Below are positions 23,900-38,275 of a DNA stretch of 64,000 bases, piece by piece. A program made the position numbers and the translations under genes. The stretch's first letter is position 1. Each line of letters opens with the position of its first letter. Origin of the DNA: Mesaphorura yosii (taxonomy: Eukaryota; Arthropoda; Collembola; Poduromorpha; Tullbergiidae). Below the pieces are notes generated by a model that was not told where the DNA came from, did not search any database, and worked only from the letters and a program-made list of their open reading frames with translations. The stretch lies in NCBI GenBank assembly GCA_009869945.1, contig WIXG01000091.1, positions 124,001-188,000 of the forward strand. The letters run 5' to 3'.

Positions 23900-26800
23900 T
23901 GAACTTTCTATTTACCATCACGTTCATTCTCACGGCTAAGACTGAAGTTTGTCGCCTCTATTGCAAGTGAAATAATTGAAGTCAAAGCGACACTAAAATC
24001 TTGCTAATTTTACTTGCAATAGCTTTAACTGCGCTGAGATGAGAGGGCCAGAGTGAATATATTGCATGAGCAACTCGTGGGAAAGTTGCACGAGGCCACA
24101 TAGTTATTTCGAACAAATGGATATAATGTCAGAAGTATTTGTTTAGGATGCATGGATCTTGCTCTTTGGTTGAGGCTCCGACACGACTGGAACAAGAACT
24201 AGAGTATCCTTGTTGAATACGTGCATTGGTAGGCATTAACTTCAGAAAATTTAATCATAATTCACAAACATACATTAAAAATTCATAAATCTGTGAACTT
24301 TTGATCTCTAATCTGATAAACTGTGAGAAATGCTCATGATCATGGAACCCGTTGTAAGACAGGAAGAACGGCGCCAGTTGAAGCTGATGAGAACCGATAT
24401 CATCAATTGTCGGAATCTGAACTTCTGAACGTTGAAGGCTCCCCGTTATTCCGAAGGGAACAAGATCACGAATGCAAGGGCGACGCAGAGTGTTTAATTT
24501 AGGTCATGGAATAATGCTACGCAATGCAGTTGACATCAAAACATCATGAAATGACATGAAGACGTCAGTGTGAGATGTTCAATTCTTCAGCACACCAACG
24601 CGTAGGCACTTGGATTCGGACACTCCTGTCCTGATAAATATGTCATCACCTCAAAGTTGCAGGTGGAAGTGTCAAACTAATCAGAATTCGAGATCAACGT
24701 CCCGCTTCTTGATTTTGGACTTTTGACATTTCAAATGATAAGTTCATCTCTCTGCAGAATGTACAGAACAAAGAAGTATCGAGGATGCCTTCATTCAATC
24801 GGGCATCCGATTCTAAGAAAGCCGTGCCCAATTTCGTGGTGAAGGTTGAATGTTTGCGTGTCTGGAGTTGATGCACATAGTATTTGCTGATAGTTCGGCG
24901 ATTCGATGGTATCACCACACCACACCTCAATTCAACTTGTATTTCTGTTGAAATCGCCGAAAAAATCAGACACGAACAAAATAAGGTCTCTTTCTCAAGA
25001 AACTCACGCAAGTTAAAGTTTCACTTTAATCACGCACGCAGGGTATTGCATGAGTATGGGATTGGATACCACCTGAAACGCATGGTGCACTTTCATCAAA
25101 ATTAATGGACAACTTGAACTTGTTCTTGTAATATCATACTTATTACTTTTAACGCTTAAAATGAAGATTTTTACCCAATTCCCGTTTTGCGGACTGCAGC
25201 ACTAAGGACGAGGACGAGTCAGACAATTTCATTATTAGAAAGAAGATAAATCAGCGTAATTACGCGGACCTGCTTTGCAAAATACCATCCCGCTTTGAAT
25301 TATGTTTTGTAACTTGAGGAGATTAGTGATCTTGCTTTGGTAAACGTAAGCCGTCGCCGCATGCTGACATTAGGTATAGGAAATTTTACTTTTTACCTGC
25401 TTGCATCGTGGCTTGCCTGTGCCTTATCATGTTATTCACAGTTTAGACAACTCAAAATGAGATAATTAGAATTTATTTCACAAATCACGGATGAAAACTG
25501 CCTGATATTAAGTACTGGCGAAACTAATTATATAATAGCAGTATTAAGTTAATGGTGGCTTGTTTTTGGAAGATGATTCGTGGAATTGCAATCAATTTGT
25601 AAGTAATTCAAAGTATCAAGTGATTTGATTCTCTGAATTCCGGAAAATCAGGTTTAAGAACCAAGCAGTGTTTTTGAACGGTTGTATTACGCAAGTTTGA
25701 ATGGACCAAATACGCAGAACAGGAAATTAACCATTGTGCAAGGATGATTTCTAATATTAACTCCTGGTTATCTCAGATCTCAAAACGGCAAACGGAAACA
25801 TGTGTAGGCAAGGCATAAAACAGAAGTTCGAAGATTAACTTTGAGATGAGAATAAACGGAAGTGAACTTGAATTCAGGCATGCAAAATCGTCTCTCCCAC
25901 GGTGCAATTCCGGCAAAAAATGTGCTACGAGACGGAAAGCGAACCTGGGTCAGGTTTTTGGCAACCAGCTACTAAAGGCCAACACTGCAAAATCGGCAAA
26001 ATGCGTTGTAACACACTTGGGGAAACATGCACCAAAAATAAAACTCAAGTTTATGACCCACTATTACCTGCTTTATGCGTTTTGGTCTTTGACTTCCTGC
26101 GCCTCGACCGTCACAACCAAAGTAAAACTTGCATGGGAAACATGCTCGTTGTCTTTGTGTTAACTTAGTGAAGTACCTAATTAGGAATATTTGAGGAGTT
26201 GCTTTATTCTTTGTCTCTGCGTGCTTTGCCGCAAATAATTACTTCATTTGTTTTGGGAAAGCGGATTCTTTCGCCAAGACCCTCTCGAGCTGCAAGCTGC
26301 AGTACCTTTCCTGTCCCGTACTTTTGCACACGCGAAGGAGGTCGTGACGCCATAAATATTCCTTACGTTTACTTTACAGTTGTCAAACACGATAACTCGA
26401 ATGCTCTACTCAATATCAAGTACAGATTTGTAAATCATGATTTATGCCCCACTGCGGCAGATGTAAGGGATAATATTTGCAAAGTACGTAATTACATTCT
26501 CTGTCTCGAATCGATTTACATATTCACAAGTACACAAGCCCAATGTTTGTAGCTTGTCGCCGTGTTAATGTTAAAGGGTTTAACTTTAGAATTCTTTGGT
26601 CTCGCTCTTCTCAAGTCTCAAGTGTACAATTCTCAGCAAATAATGAATTCACTTTTATGTCTTTCCCTTGCACTTTTCCTTTCTCAAAGTTTATTACTCG
26701 AAAACAACATTATAATCTCCCCACGAAGCAAACGCATAAAATGAATATTTATCTCCTATTATATATTTTTATGTACGAAATAAAAATGTTGTTACGTTTC

Positions 26801-29000
26801 TGTACCTCTTGATTTATTGTACAATCAAATTTTTTAACTTTCAACACGAAAGTTCATTTGCACGCACTCTGCAACAGCCAGCAAGCAGCATCACGACACG
26901 TAAAAGAATGTAATTTCCACGCATGCGACATTGGCATTGGCATTGGTATCCAGTTTTGTAAATTGAATTCTGGCAAAGGTAGACACGGAAAACGAATACC
27001 ACGTTATTCTTTTTTCTAATGCCGCGTTGCGTCGTAACCTCACACCTTACAATTAGGACAGCTGAGTATAATGATACATTTTATTTAATGGCAGGGTCGA
27101 TTTATGTCGCGATCCCGGTACAAAGAAGAAAGACTTCTTGGATCAGGCCAGCAGGGGCTACTAAGAATCTCAACAAGTACAGGACAGGTTCAACATGAAG
27201 GTACGCAGACGCCTGCTTCCGCCTTTCTCGTAATAACATTAAATTGAAGTTAATAGATTTCAGACCACCCAGTCGTGCCAAGCGACGTACATTTCAGACA
27301 GGGCATGGTTCTTAGGCGCATCGCGCACATATTTTTGTGTTGAAGTAGGTTGTTGCATTTGTTGCATAATAATAATGATTTATAATAAAAGAAATCTCGT
27401 TCTTCAATCTAATGTCTCAACATTGAGGAATGTGGAAACAACGTCAACGAAGGCGAAGCCGATGCCTTCGTGAGTTGCCTTAATCACGTAGAAATTGGCT
27501 GAAAAGTAGTCGTAGTCGTGGTAGGTCGGTGAATTTCAAGATTATGAATTCCTCATGCATTGATATGATCGACTCTATGTGAATAATTTGATCGGTTGAG
27601 GTGTACGAACGTGACCATAATTTTCTTCCTATCTGACCCACCTGGAACGCTATGCTGGATTCTTTACTTGAAAAGTCGGCTTCTGGATTCAGGTAAGGTA
27701 TTCTGTTTAAAGTATTCTCATGCGTCCGTTCATAAAAAGTGAGACGATCGGCAAAGGCTGTCAGCAGGGCTCATGCCCACCAAAGGTTGTGAATTATAAA
27801 TTACACGGCCATCGCACAAAAGTTGCGAGTTGCTCACAAAAATGTCATGACCCATTATAATTTTGAAAATATTATTAATCATTCAGCACCGCAAGAACGA
27901 TGAAACTTTGGAAACTTTCTTCTTTGAGTCGAGCTCGCGTTCACACTTCGTCTTTGTGTAGTTAGCACAATGTAACAAGATTATGGTGAGGGCTAGCTAT
28001 GGACTCGGATCGTTACGTTGTGATGTGATGATCATCTTCCTCCTTCGACCACCCGCGTGTCAGTCTTTTCTTCTTGCGTCTTTTTCCTGAAATGACTAAT
28101 GACTTCATCAGGTTTTAAACAAATATTAGGGTTGAAATTCCAATATTTCAGCGTGCGTGCGTGCAGTACGGCAGTGTGGCTGGCATTTCATCGTGGGACG
28201 ACGCACGCCTTAACAAAAGGGAGATTACTCGGAGGTTGACATGTGCTTTTTCACCATTGTGTCAGACCTCTTCAATATTTTTCATATTGCATTGAGATTT
28301 TGTCGCGGTGCAGTGCCAGTAAAGTCTGATTATTCCTGCCCTTGGTGACTTACATTATCCATTCATGTACCGTTAGTCTAACGTTGAGTTCTTTCTATAA
28401 ATGATGCGGCAAGGCGGGGAGGAAGTAGACAATGAATAAGTCTAACCGGAAGATAAGTTGTCACGTCAAGAAACAGCACGACGTAGTCTGGGTCCATTCT
28501 TGGAAATACCAAATACGTCGATGCAGTTCCAGCTAGTCATTAAAATAGTCTTTCCAGCTGAAGCATTTCCTCAAGTTCAAGATCAGCGAAAGAGTGCATG
28601 GTAGCGGCGTCGGTGGGAAGGCATTTATGGTCCAGGTGCATTTAATATCTCGACGCGGCGGCTGGGGAGCTCGTAACCCTTTGCTCGTAAAATATTTTGA
28701 CCCGTGGGCCGTCAACAGCTCATTTTTCAACTTTTGTAATAGAATCACCACGAAGCTATTAATCCTTATTGTCTGATTCTTCTCTACGCATAGCATGCAT
28801 AATAATAACCTATGGTCGTGATTGAGACCTCCAACCGACCCATGGTAGGGGTCCATGTCCGTGCTTCATCCGCAAAAGAATATGGAAGGTCAGTTGTACT
28901 GTACTCAATGTGTAGGAATGCTACGAATGGGAAATCATCCGACGGTACAGTTATTACAGAAATGACAAATGAGGTGTAGAAATATTTTTATTGGAATGAA
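23900..29000. other. Non-coding stretch, no gene recognised
   Basis: Open frames up to about 115 codons occur without domains or splice context. A CATTGG triplet repeat lies near 26930 and a GCGT run near 28150. No RNA gene or transposon coding was found. Confidence 0.45.
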
Positions 29001-29003
29001 TCG

Positions 29004-29062
29004 TCCAAAGAGAGTTCAGTTTCGTAGTTACTACGAAACTGAAGACTTTAAGACTCTTTGGA
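29004..29062. repeat. Nested perfect inverted repeat
   Basis: The inner part (29015-29043) is a palindrome with 14-base arms, TTCAGTTTCGTAGT and its exact reverse complement, around a single T. Outer 9-base arms TCCAAAGAG and CTCTTTGGA (29004-29012, 29054-29062) pair around it. As RNA this would fold into a stable stem with an asymmetric internal loop. It could be a cruciform-forming site, a transposon remnant or a small hairpin RNA. Confidence 0.7.
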
Positions 29063-30047
29063 GTCGTCTCTGTTGTGCTGGCGCATACCTTGAAGACATA
29101 TTTAATATTTATGGATGGTAACAACATATGTATTTTAAACTTGAAAGTTTAAAGGTTATACGTAAGGAGAAAGGCATAAATGCACGAATCCGACTCTTAA
29201 GCAGGATGCTCTGTACCGCTGAAGTGAATGTAATTAATTAAGTATTTGCAGACACGAACGACAGACTCAATGAGTTAAAAGTTAAGAAACTCTCGTTTTG
29301 AACTTCGTTCAAGCACTTTTTTAATTCATTCTAGAACTTTTGAGTCAAATACTGCGCTGTTATGTGTTCGTACGGAGCAAAATCTGAAAAGCTGAAAGAG
29401 TTGAATTAATTTATTTACTGTCTCATTCATTCCAGCGAATAAAATCTGCTAAAAGCTCCAACAAGAACTTAACATACATGCCATTGAGATAGGATTATCT
29501 CTGTCCTCTTTATCGTCCCGCCGATATCAAGACAAAAATCTGGCAGTTACATTAAACTCTACTCGAGAATGGAAAGTGCAGCTTCGGCTTTCTTGAAGGT
29601 TGAAAGTACTTGGATTCTGAAATTCATTACTGACAGAGACCTGATTATAACAGTCACCGCTGATTATAAGAAGTTAGCTTAATGCTTGGCTGACAACACC
29701 TGTCAGTTAAAACTTTAAATGCTTGCAGGAAGTCGAAATGTCAGCGGCACAAGTGAAATGGCTCGGCTTTTGATTAGCATGAAAGCCGAATGCAATACAG
29801 CTGGTTGAAGTATTCCACTATTTTAAGGTGAGGTTAATGCGCTCGGAAAATTCAAAATTGTGACAACTGAAGAAGATATGTCTTTGCAAGCAAGTTTTGC
29901 GTTATTTTATCTAAGGCTGCACTTTGGAAGTGTCATTAAGTTGGTTTAAGTAAGTGTAAAACGTTCGTAAGTGGTCTCATACCTGAAATTTAGCTGCAGA
30001 GTTTGTAAATTTTTGTTATTGAGAAGTCCGCTTACTGAATTCTGATG

Positions 30048-30053
30048 TTTATT
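30048..30053 (-). terminator. Poly(A) signal of RPS6KC1 homologue
   Basis: AATAAA on the minus strand, about 95 bases beyond the stop codon of the RPS6KC1-like gene. Confidence 0.5.
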
Positions 30054-30147
30054 CGACGCTTATAATTAATTACAAACATTGGAAGTAGAGCAGTGGAAAC
30101 TTAAAACAATGAACTGGTATAAAATCGATAAGAGAATAGACAAGAGC

Positions 30148-33100
30148 TTAAGTATAAAGCGACTTTTCTAGAATTGCCGCTTCGGTTGCGCCATCCCAAT
30201 CAAAACCTTCGAACAACGGGTGAGATTTGAGTTCAGCAGCACCATAATATCCAAGGCGTACAGTCGGATTGTATTGAAGTAACTGGAGTAAACGTTAAAT
30301 AGATAAATTAACTAGACGCGAATAGGATAGAAAATATAGAAGTTAGGAAATTAGTACTAACCTCGGCCAACAGTGACTTCACATTTTGAGAGATTGCCTC
30401 GCCCATTAGATTTGTAGCTGGAATGCGTACTATTGTTTGCTCGTGAAAACCTTCTGGGTGGAAGGCACGCGCGTTCTGTTGAAGTTTTAGAAAGAAAAAT
30501 AAAAATATTTACAACAGTATGTGACATTGAATAGTGCAAACTACGAAGACGACTAACATGTCCCGTAAAGAGCTCAAAAAGAATTGCCCCAAGGCTCCAA
30601 TAATCAGCTGATGGATGAACTTTCCATAGGGGTTGTCCAAATGAATTATACACCTCTGGGGCCGAGTAATCATTTTTGTCAGGAATGTAATCGGGATCTT
30701 GATTAAACCACACGCTCTTAAATGAAAGTAGAATATGACCGTTTTCTCCAAGCAGGACATTTTTCATGTCAAGCTCCCTATGAAGTTCAGGAATACTATT
30801 AAAATCATCCTATCTCTGTGAGTTTAAATTCATACCCGTAAGTAAGACCAATTTCGTGGAGATTTTCTAAAGCCATTATGATTTCAGCAGCCCATACTTT
30901 TATACAGCATTCTGGAACCATTCTTTTCAAGTTAAGGTATTCTGTTTCAGCGGAGTCGGGGGACCCCAATGCTTCAACTTCGTTCAATTCAATTGCACTT
31001 GAACTTTCTCGCAGTTTTGTCGGACTTCCAGTTTGGACGAATTCAACTTTATTTTCAGCGTCTTGAAGATCGACGAATACTGTCAGTCGGCTATTCTTTC
31101 TTTCGAAGGGTTTCTTGAACTTGTTATTGTTTTCCTCTTCATAAAGCTTATTCGAGGCGACAGTCTCATCAGAATACTTCTGTGACTTCTCTAGTCCTGC
31201 GCTCGACATCAGTTTTTTTGGTGAAGCGGAAGCCTGTCGCCTACCATATTGGTCTTGATTCAGCCGCGACTCCGCTTCCTTTAATTTTTCCGAGGCTAAA
31301 GCATCGTCCGCTTCAGCCCGAGCCAAAGTTTGGCTAACAGTTTGCAGCAAGTATTTCGAATTTTGAATTAGGTCTTGAGTGTCAATATTTTTCAGATTGT
31401 CCAGTGATAGAGAATTCATCCTTAATAAAGTTACAACTGTTTCGCGCTCTTGTTGTGCAGACATGCCTTCAGAAGTGCTGATATCACTTTTCTCGTAATG
31501 AGGCCTTTCGTCTAGAATAGCGTCGCTGTCCCCTATGATATTACATTACCAATTAGTGAATTGGAAGTTCACTGTAACATTCATGTGTAACTTGATCTTC
31601 ACTTACTGTTCACATCAGTACAATCGTGATTACTTTCGCTGGCAAAATTTAGTTCTTCAGATTCCGCGTTAGTCCTTGGTGAATTATTTCGTGATCCCAA
31701 TTCTGTCAGCGCTTCAATGCAAGATGCTGCTTTCTGTATTTCACTTTCGTGATGATGGTTTCCATGGCTCTCATTGTCGTTCTCGTCCGCATCAGGATCA
31801 AATTTGGGAATTATAATCTGCTTGGTTTGGTATGTATTGACAAAATCTCTCAGTCGGCCTCCACTTGCATATTCCAATAACAAAATGTAGGAATGCTCCG
31901 TTTCAAACCATTTTTGCAGAGAAATTAGAAATGGCAGTTTCTTCGAGACGAATGGAGAATTAGCGACATCAGAAAGATCATTTGATTTAGCCAAGACCTA
32001 GGATCATAACACTTGTACCACTCATAATAGTTTAAACTATTAGCTTATTAGCTTCAATTTTCAGGCCTACCTTAATTACGGAACATTTAGGACCGGTTTC
32101 TGTGATAACGTTTACAACAATATAGACTCTTCTGTGGACAACTTTAATAACTTTGTACTCCTTCAATTCTTCCAAGTGAGATGACGTTGCGTTTAGACTA
32201 GGATTCAAGTTCTACAAAAGAATAAAGACCCAGAATACCCAAATAAATACTTGAAAATATGGCACTAGGAGAAAACTAGAAACATTACATACCCTTATTT
32301 TAATTGGCGATTGAACTGGAAGGGGGCTATAACTGGTTTGACTAGGGTCATCACTCATGCTTCGAACTACTGTTGCTGATTTGCCATGAAGCGATTCGGC
32401 TCGAGCAATATACTTTTCCAACTTCGATCGAACGAGACGCTTCCTTTTGGGATTATCATCACCTAAGAATCAACAAAATTTACTTGATCCATGATCTGAA
32501 CAATCATCATGAAATTTTCGGCATATTGATTGCCACTCACCTTGAACTCCAGTTAAAAGAACTTTAATTCCAGCTTTATACGCCGAAAATGCTCGAGGAA
32601 ACTCTCCACATGACTCGAATTGTTGAGCAACTGCAAAGTGACCAGCAGCTTCGCAAATATACGATGAAGTTAACGATTCAGATAGTAATTTTTCATCTGA
32701 AAGATGCTTTTCTTTCGCCTTTTTCGGAAATATAGGCAGAAAGTCAAATAAACCAAAGCTGGATGATTTCTTCACCAACTTTTTCACAGTCTCTTGTTTC
32801 GGACCCAATTCGTCGGTGTCGTCTGAAGTCACAGTAGGCACTTGCGTATCAAGAGATGAACAGGATGCGGACGAACTGATACCACTCTCAATGTGCATGT
32901 CATGAGTATCAGATATGTTTTCCCAAGAATGTGATACAGAAATCGTGGGGACACTGGGAACTTCTGTACTGCTAAGTTCAAAGTAAAAGGAAGCACGTTA
33001 AACATCGACTTGAGAAAAATGAGGTTTAAGCGGTAGAAGACTTACCTGCTAGTTAAAATTTCATCCTTAGAAGTCAGATCCTGAGAGTCATCTGTTGTAT

Positions 33101-34051
33101 TTGAGGAAGTGCAGGGCTCGGATACGGTAATATGAGGTTTAGTAGGTGAGGAGTACCCAGCTTCTAGAAGAGAGCTCTCAATCGAAGATGTCGATGTTTT
33201 GTCATCATCTTCCTCATTTTCAGTTGGAGGCACCCATACTCTAAAGAGTAATTGCAGAATTTATTAAGAAAGAAACCAGCTGGAATGGCTCCAAAAGTTC
33301 GAACGTACTTCTGAGGTACCAGACAAGGTTTACTTAAGTAGTCTTCGAGGTGTTGAGTATGAACATTCACGTCATGTGGTGGTGGAACATCGACGAGGTC
33401 ATCCTCATTGTACCCCGCCTAACGAAACAAAATCAACGTGAACTGAAGATTCAAATAAAAACTTGCGTCAATCCAACCTAATCCCGAAACTTTACTTCGT
33501 CTTTAAATTACTACATTAAGGCTGTATTCCTACGTTGGAATTCGGCATTACCGGTACTCACCTCGAAAAATTTAGTAAACACTTTACTCGTGTACAAATG
33601 AGGATGTTTAGCCGCAAACTGAAGAAGTGTTAGACCGGCTTGCCGTCGCTCTTCAATGGTGTTATTTTCGAAGCGACCAAACAATGTGCCCTTTGGAAAG
33701 GTTGGAAATGTATCAAATAAATGCAGTTGCTGGTGAATAAGTTGCAGATCCTTGAACAATTTCTTGAAATCATTGTAACGTTTCCAAACAGTTATAGTTG
33801 TTACACCTTCCGGGTGTCCTTTTGGAAAGACCTTTAAGTAAAACCATACCACGGAAATAATTCATGGAATGAATGAAACAATCAAGCGAATCAGGCCTGA
33901 CAAACGTTGGATGTCCACTACACTACGCACATACCTTGGAAATTACTTTATAGACCGTAAAGTCCTTTTTATGGTGCGTTGGCTGGATCACTTGAAATGA
34001 ATGAATCCAGTTCGTTTCGTGCTTTTTCTGGTGAGATCGTCGACTAGACAT
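30148..34051 (-). CDS. RPS6KC1: Ribosomal protein S6 kinase delta-like (PX-MIT-pseudokinase)
   Basis: Twelve exons (34051-33935, 33831-33562, 33418-33309, 33240-33046, 32971-32541, 32462-32293, 32211-32071, 31997-31607, 31532-30836, 30777-30558, 30475-30362, 30282-30148) join in frame to 996 residues, near the human length. Residues about 15-130 are a PX phosphoinositide-binding domain with the RYNDF and IEERR motifs. Residues about 330-405 are a MIT domain (FESCGEFPRAFSAYKAGIKV). The rest is a split kinase fold with a long serine-rich insert. Catalytic motifs are lost: HRD reads YGE and DFG reads SFK, while APE and the DYWSLGAILFELFTG helix remain, so it should be a pseudokinase. Family members bind PI3P on endosomes and interact with sphingosine kinase and peroxiredoxin. 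The assignment is strong; exon edges are read from sequence only. Confidence 0.93.
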
Positions 34052-34099
34052 TTTGGCTACAATTTGGGAGTCATTCCGCAATAGGAATCACTATAAAGC

Positions 34100-37000
34100 G
34101 ACCCGATCACTTAAAGCACCACTCGTTCTCTGGACCTGAAACCACAAACGAAAGCCGTCTGAAGTGTTATTTCGGAAGTTTGGTTGGGTGTCACACAAAA
34201 GTTAATCCGTAATTGAAGACATGACTCACCGCAGTAATTGATTCAACTTTTCCTGGTACCTGTTTCACCAACCAAGCGTTTAGTTTACGTTTCCGCTGCG
34301 ATTTGTGGGTGGTGTTGGCTTAACTGCACTTTCCATTGGTATTGCGTAAATGTTGACACATGCCCAATTAAAATACTAAAAGAGGTTAACCACTTAGGCC
34401 AGCTCAGCTAAAACAGAAACAGCAAATAATCAACCAGATGAACATGTGTTATATATGTTATTGCCAGCTGCGTTCCAGAAATCCATGTACATGACTATAG
34501 CCGAGAGTCTCGACTCGAACGAACCGCGGCTCACGTGTATGTGATCTTTTTTTTATAACTTTGTTCCATCGGATTCAGAACACTGGCATACAGGCATGGC
34601 AAATTCACTTCATTGTCAGCCCAATATTATCGACTCAACACAGCAATTCAATTGTCAATCAAATTCTCTGCATTTTGGGTGCTCTCATTACAAGATGACG
34701 CATTTAGCATATTGCTCGTGGTATTTTATTTTGAGTACTGTAAATCTTGCCGAAGATGAGAAGCGACTGAACCCGTGGCACCAATTACAATGGCAAATTC
34801 CGCAGCTGTTGGCTTTCAGATAGCAACTTTCATCAACAACGCCAAGTATGGAGGTGCTGCAGCGTCAGAATGTTAGAAAATAGCACTTTCGAGTGAAAAA
34901 ACCGCAAGCTTTCATTTACATACTCAATTCAAGTGATTCATTCTCCTCTTGTGGAACATCTTCATCTTTCTCATTCTCGCAAGCAGAAGTATCTTCTTCA
35001 CGGACCAAGGTTTGAGCCACCAAACTACTCGTAACAATCTTTCTTCCAGAGTCAGCAGGAACTTGAAAGAAATGCCCTTTGGAGTGCACTTTTGCCTAAT
35101 GTGCTTAACTGATGTTGGAGCACACAGACTTTACTCTTGATATGACGCCGTCGCCGTGTAATATCTAGCTTGAAGAAGAATTGCATGGTATCATGACATA
35201 AAATGGGAAAGACTCCGTAATAGAGCCAGGCTTTGCCCACTCAAAACTCAGAACCACAAAGGAGCATCATCCTGGAAGACCTGTTCTGAAGATTAACTTG
35301 CCACCAAGCAATTCGGATATCACTACGGCTTCCAATGAACGAACTCAAAAACGTGTGACAAGTGCATATTATGATGGCGTTTACTATTCTCATTCTTCTA
35401 ATAAGGATCTACTTCTTTCGTGCTTCCAAGCCACGTCAACTTATGCTCAAAATTATGTGAAATGAAATTCAATTTGAGCATACATAATGTATAAAAATAT
35501 TACAGTCAGACAGGCGGACAGGCGGGAGATTTAGTAGAGTAACGGGAGCGGCAGATACGGCACAGCAACGGTATGGCATTGGCAGATTGGATTCGGCAGA
35601 GAGAAGGATTTTCTCGGTGACATTCTGTCAGACTCGCTTGCTCGCGTACGCATTCCATGATAAAAATTGGTTCATTCAAGTTCAATCATGAGTGAAAAAA
35701 TATGAATTTATTTCTGAGCCTCAGAAAAATGGTACAAAATAAAATTTCACTTCGTTTTCCCTTTTCTTGGACTGCCGTATGCCACTGCCACCGCCACTGC
35801 TATGCCATATCAAACCACTCTGTATACAATGGGTAAGGGATGAGGTTCTTTCATCCCATAAATTTTGGAATGCAAGTCAACGGCAGAAGCGGAGTGGAGT
35901 AAAGCAATGAGCGACAGAGTGAAAGTGAAGTGTTGTTAGTTATAAGACTTAAGCTCTGGCCTCAATGGTTACATGCATTATGTAATGTATTTTATATTAC
36001 TTCTAGTGCCGACAGTCAGCGATTGCTATTGCTCTTTTCCTCTTGCCGCTGCCTGTGTCCTACTGCTGCAAGATGTGAACATTTTTAAAATTGCTTATAC
36101 TCCCATGCCATGCCGCCATGACCATAACCATATCATGCCATTGCCCTGTCTGCCATCCACCAAATGCCAAACGCATGCCGTACGTACCTTAGATTAGAAT
36201 ATAAAAGAAACCAACGCAAGACGTGGCGCAATAGCACGCATACGTGCCGGGTTCAGCGTAAAGCTTTCGTGCTGTCAGAAGAATGAAAGAAACCATTTGT
36301 TACTCGCGGAAAGTGAAAGCAGTTCAGTTCAGCACAAGCAGCCATGAGAAACCATGCATGCATGAGATATAAAACATACAGGCAATTCGCAATTGAGCCT
36401 AGTGCCTGTGAACGAGAAAGAGCCTGGTCCTGGTCGACGTTCCAGTACTACGTGGACATGAGCAAAATGCAATAATAAACATGTACAAAGGAGAAGTACG
36501 CAGAAAAGAAAAAGTTTCGCGAGTCCAAGTTGTCTGACAGGAACAAGATACAAAAGGTCTCTTGCTAATAATACATGTCTCATAGACGCGAACGCGTACG
36601 CATTAAATAGGTTTTTAAAACATACACATGTTGTATCGCTATCGTCGCTGCCGCGTGAAAAGTTTGGGGTGTTGGGCTGGCCTACTTGGATGCATATTTC
36701 AAAAACTTTTTCCCATGTACCTGCCAGCCCGCTCGCTCTCTCGCGCAGTGTTTCTCCACGGACCATTTTTCTTCCATCGTGTATAATGGATGAATTTACT
36801 TTCTGCACTTATAACTAACTTATGCGTACTGTGGCACCGGCGTTGAGTTAAAATTGGTGAAAGTTGCGGCCTCCTTATTCGGTTAAAGTTATTGTTGCTC
36901 TTCCCTTCTCTCCTCTGCTCGACATGGCTTGCTTTGACTTCATATCTCCATCCGTATCTATACGAATCATAAAGGAGCAGGAGCATGGAGTCAGACTGGC

Positions 37001-38270
37001 AGGCGGCGCAGATGCGAGCGAAGAAAATTGTTATGTTATAATAACAGTTTGAGTGAATTGGTTTAAAATGTATGTACACGTGTCGCAGTCGCTTGAGGTA
37101 GGAACGGCAAACGAGGAAGTTGAACTCTGTTCTGTTCTGTAGCAAGTGCCGTGCCACGCCGTTCGTCGTACCGCAGTCAAGTCAGCTTCCCATTCTTGTT
37201 CATTCCTTTGCTCGGAGTCTGAGTCTGGGCCCAAGCATAAACAGGCCAAGGAGTAGAAAACAAGGGAATGGAGAAAGCAGAGTCAAAAATAATTTTAGCC
37301 CGATTCAACTTCGACGTCCTGTGCATGTATGCTTACATGCATGAGAGAAAGTCACCCGCTTGATAACTGCACACACGAAAACGAGTTTGAGTTCGAAAGT
37401 CCATGTAATATAATTCCTTTCTGGGTCTGTTTCTTTCATTCTCATTACAATTTCTAGTACGGTACGGTACGATGTGACGTATATTTTATTCCACTATTAA
37501 GCTACTACGGAGATCGGTACTCAGACCGTAGAGAAAGCACGGCTGCACAACACGGCAGACAAGAAATGCGTGCTGGAGCTGTGAATGTGGAGGAGGGATC
37601 GATATAGGAAATCACTACAACCAAGTACACAGAATTCTGCGCGTGTTTCTTCCTATTACTCTTCTTCTCTGGCGCGGGTGTGTGGCCGAGGTGGTACTGG
37701 CTGCCTCTGAGAGTCTTTGGGTCCGGAGCAGCCGTACTAAATACAAGTGTATCATATTCTACCTTCAGCATTCCATACTTTTTACGGTTCCCATTCCTGT
37801 TCTGCTGGTGCCTGATTCCAGTTCACATCCAAGAGCTCTTCGCCTTGGCTCACTTTCTTGTCACTTCCTCCAGGCATTGCACGCACGCAGCCCGCCCGTA
37901 AAAATCTCGAGAACTTGCAGTACACTGAGAGAGGTCTGAACTCTCCGCACTCACTTTCTCCTCTCTTCTTTTCTGCTTTCTTTTTCAAAATATTTCAGCC
38001 TCTCATTCGATGTAAGGGAGGGGCTCTGTTTTCATCGCCTCATCTTTCAAAACATCTTTAAAAATACAAGAGAATCTCTTCTTTCACTTGCTCTCGCTTT
38101 CAACTGCACAAATCTTGGACGTTGCACAATTTTTAAGTTTCAGTTTCGCATCTCACTCGCACACTCGTGTACAAGTCACGGTGCAAGCATCGAAAGTATA
38201 CGTTGAATTTCACCTGCCCTATTTTCTCGTTCTCGCTCTGGCTTCCGACGTGAAGCCTCGAAACCTGAGC
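34100..38270. other. Non-coding stretch, no gene recognised
   Basis: Two overlapping minus-strand frames of 150-160 codons (36329-37157) lack domains and are probably chance. A GGTAC tandem run lies near 37458, and CT-rich DNA precedes the next gene. It probably holds upstream regulatory DNA for both flanking genes. Confidence 0.4.
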
Positions 38271-38275
38271 GTGCT

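Noticed and set aside
27100-27350. Leader-like DNA with ATGAAG followed by a donor-like GTACGC and a later acceptor
   Set aside because: The joined product has no signal peptide or known domain, and no downstream exon could be found.
36329-37157. Two overlapping minus-strand frames of 159 and 152 codons
   Set aside because: Composition looks like translated non-coding DNA, there are no domains or splice context, and the frames overlap each other.
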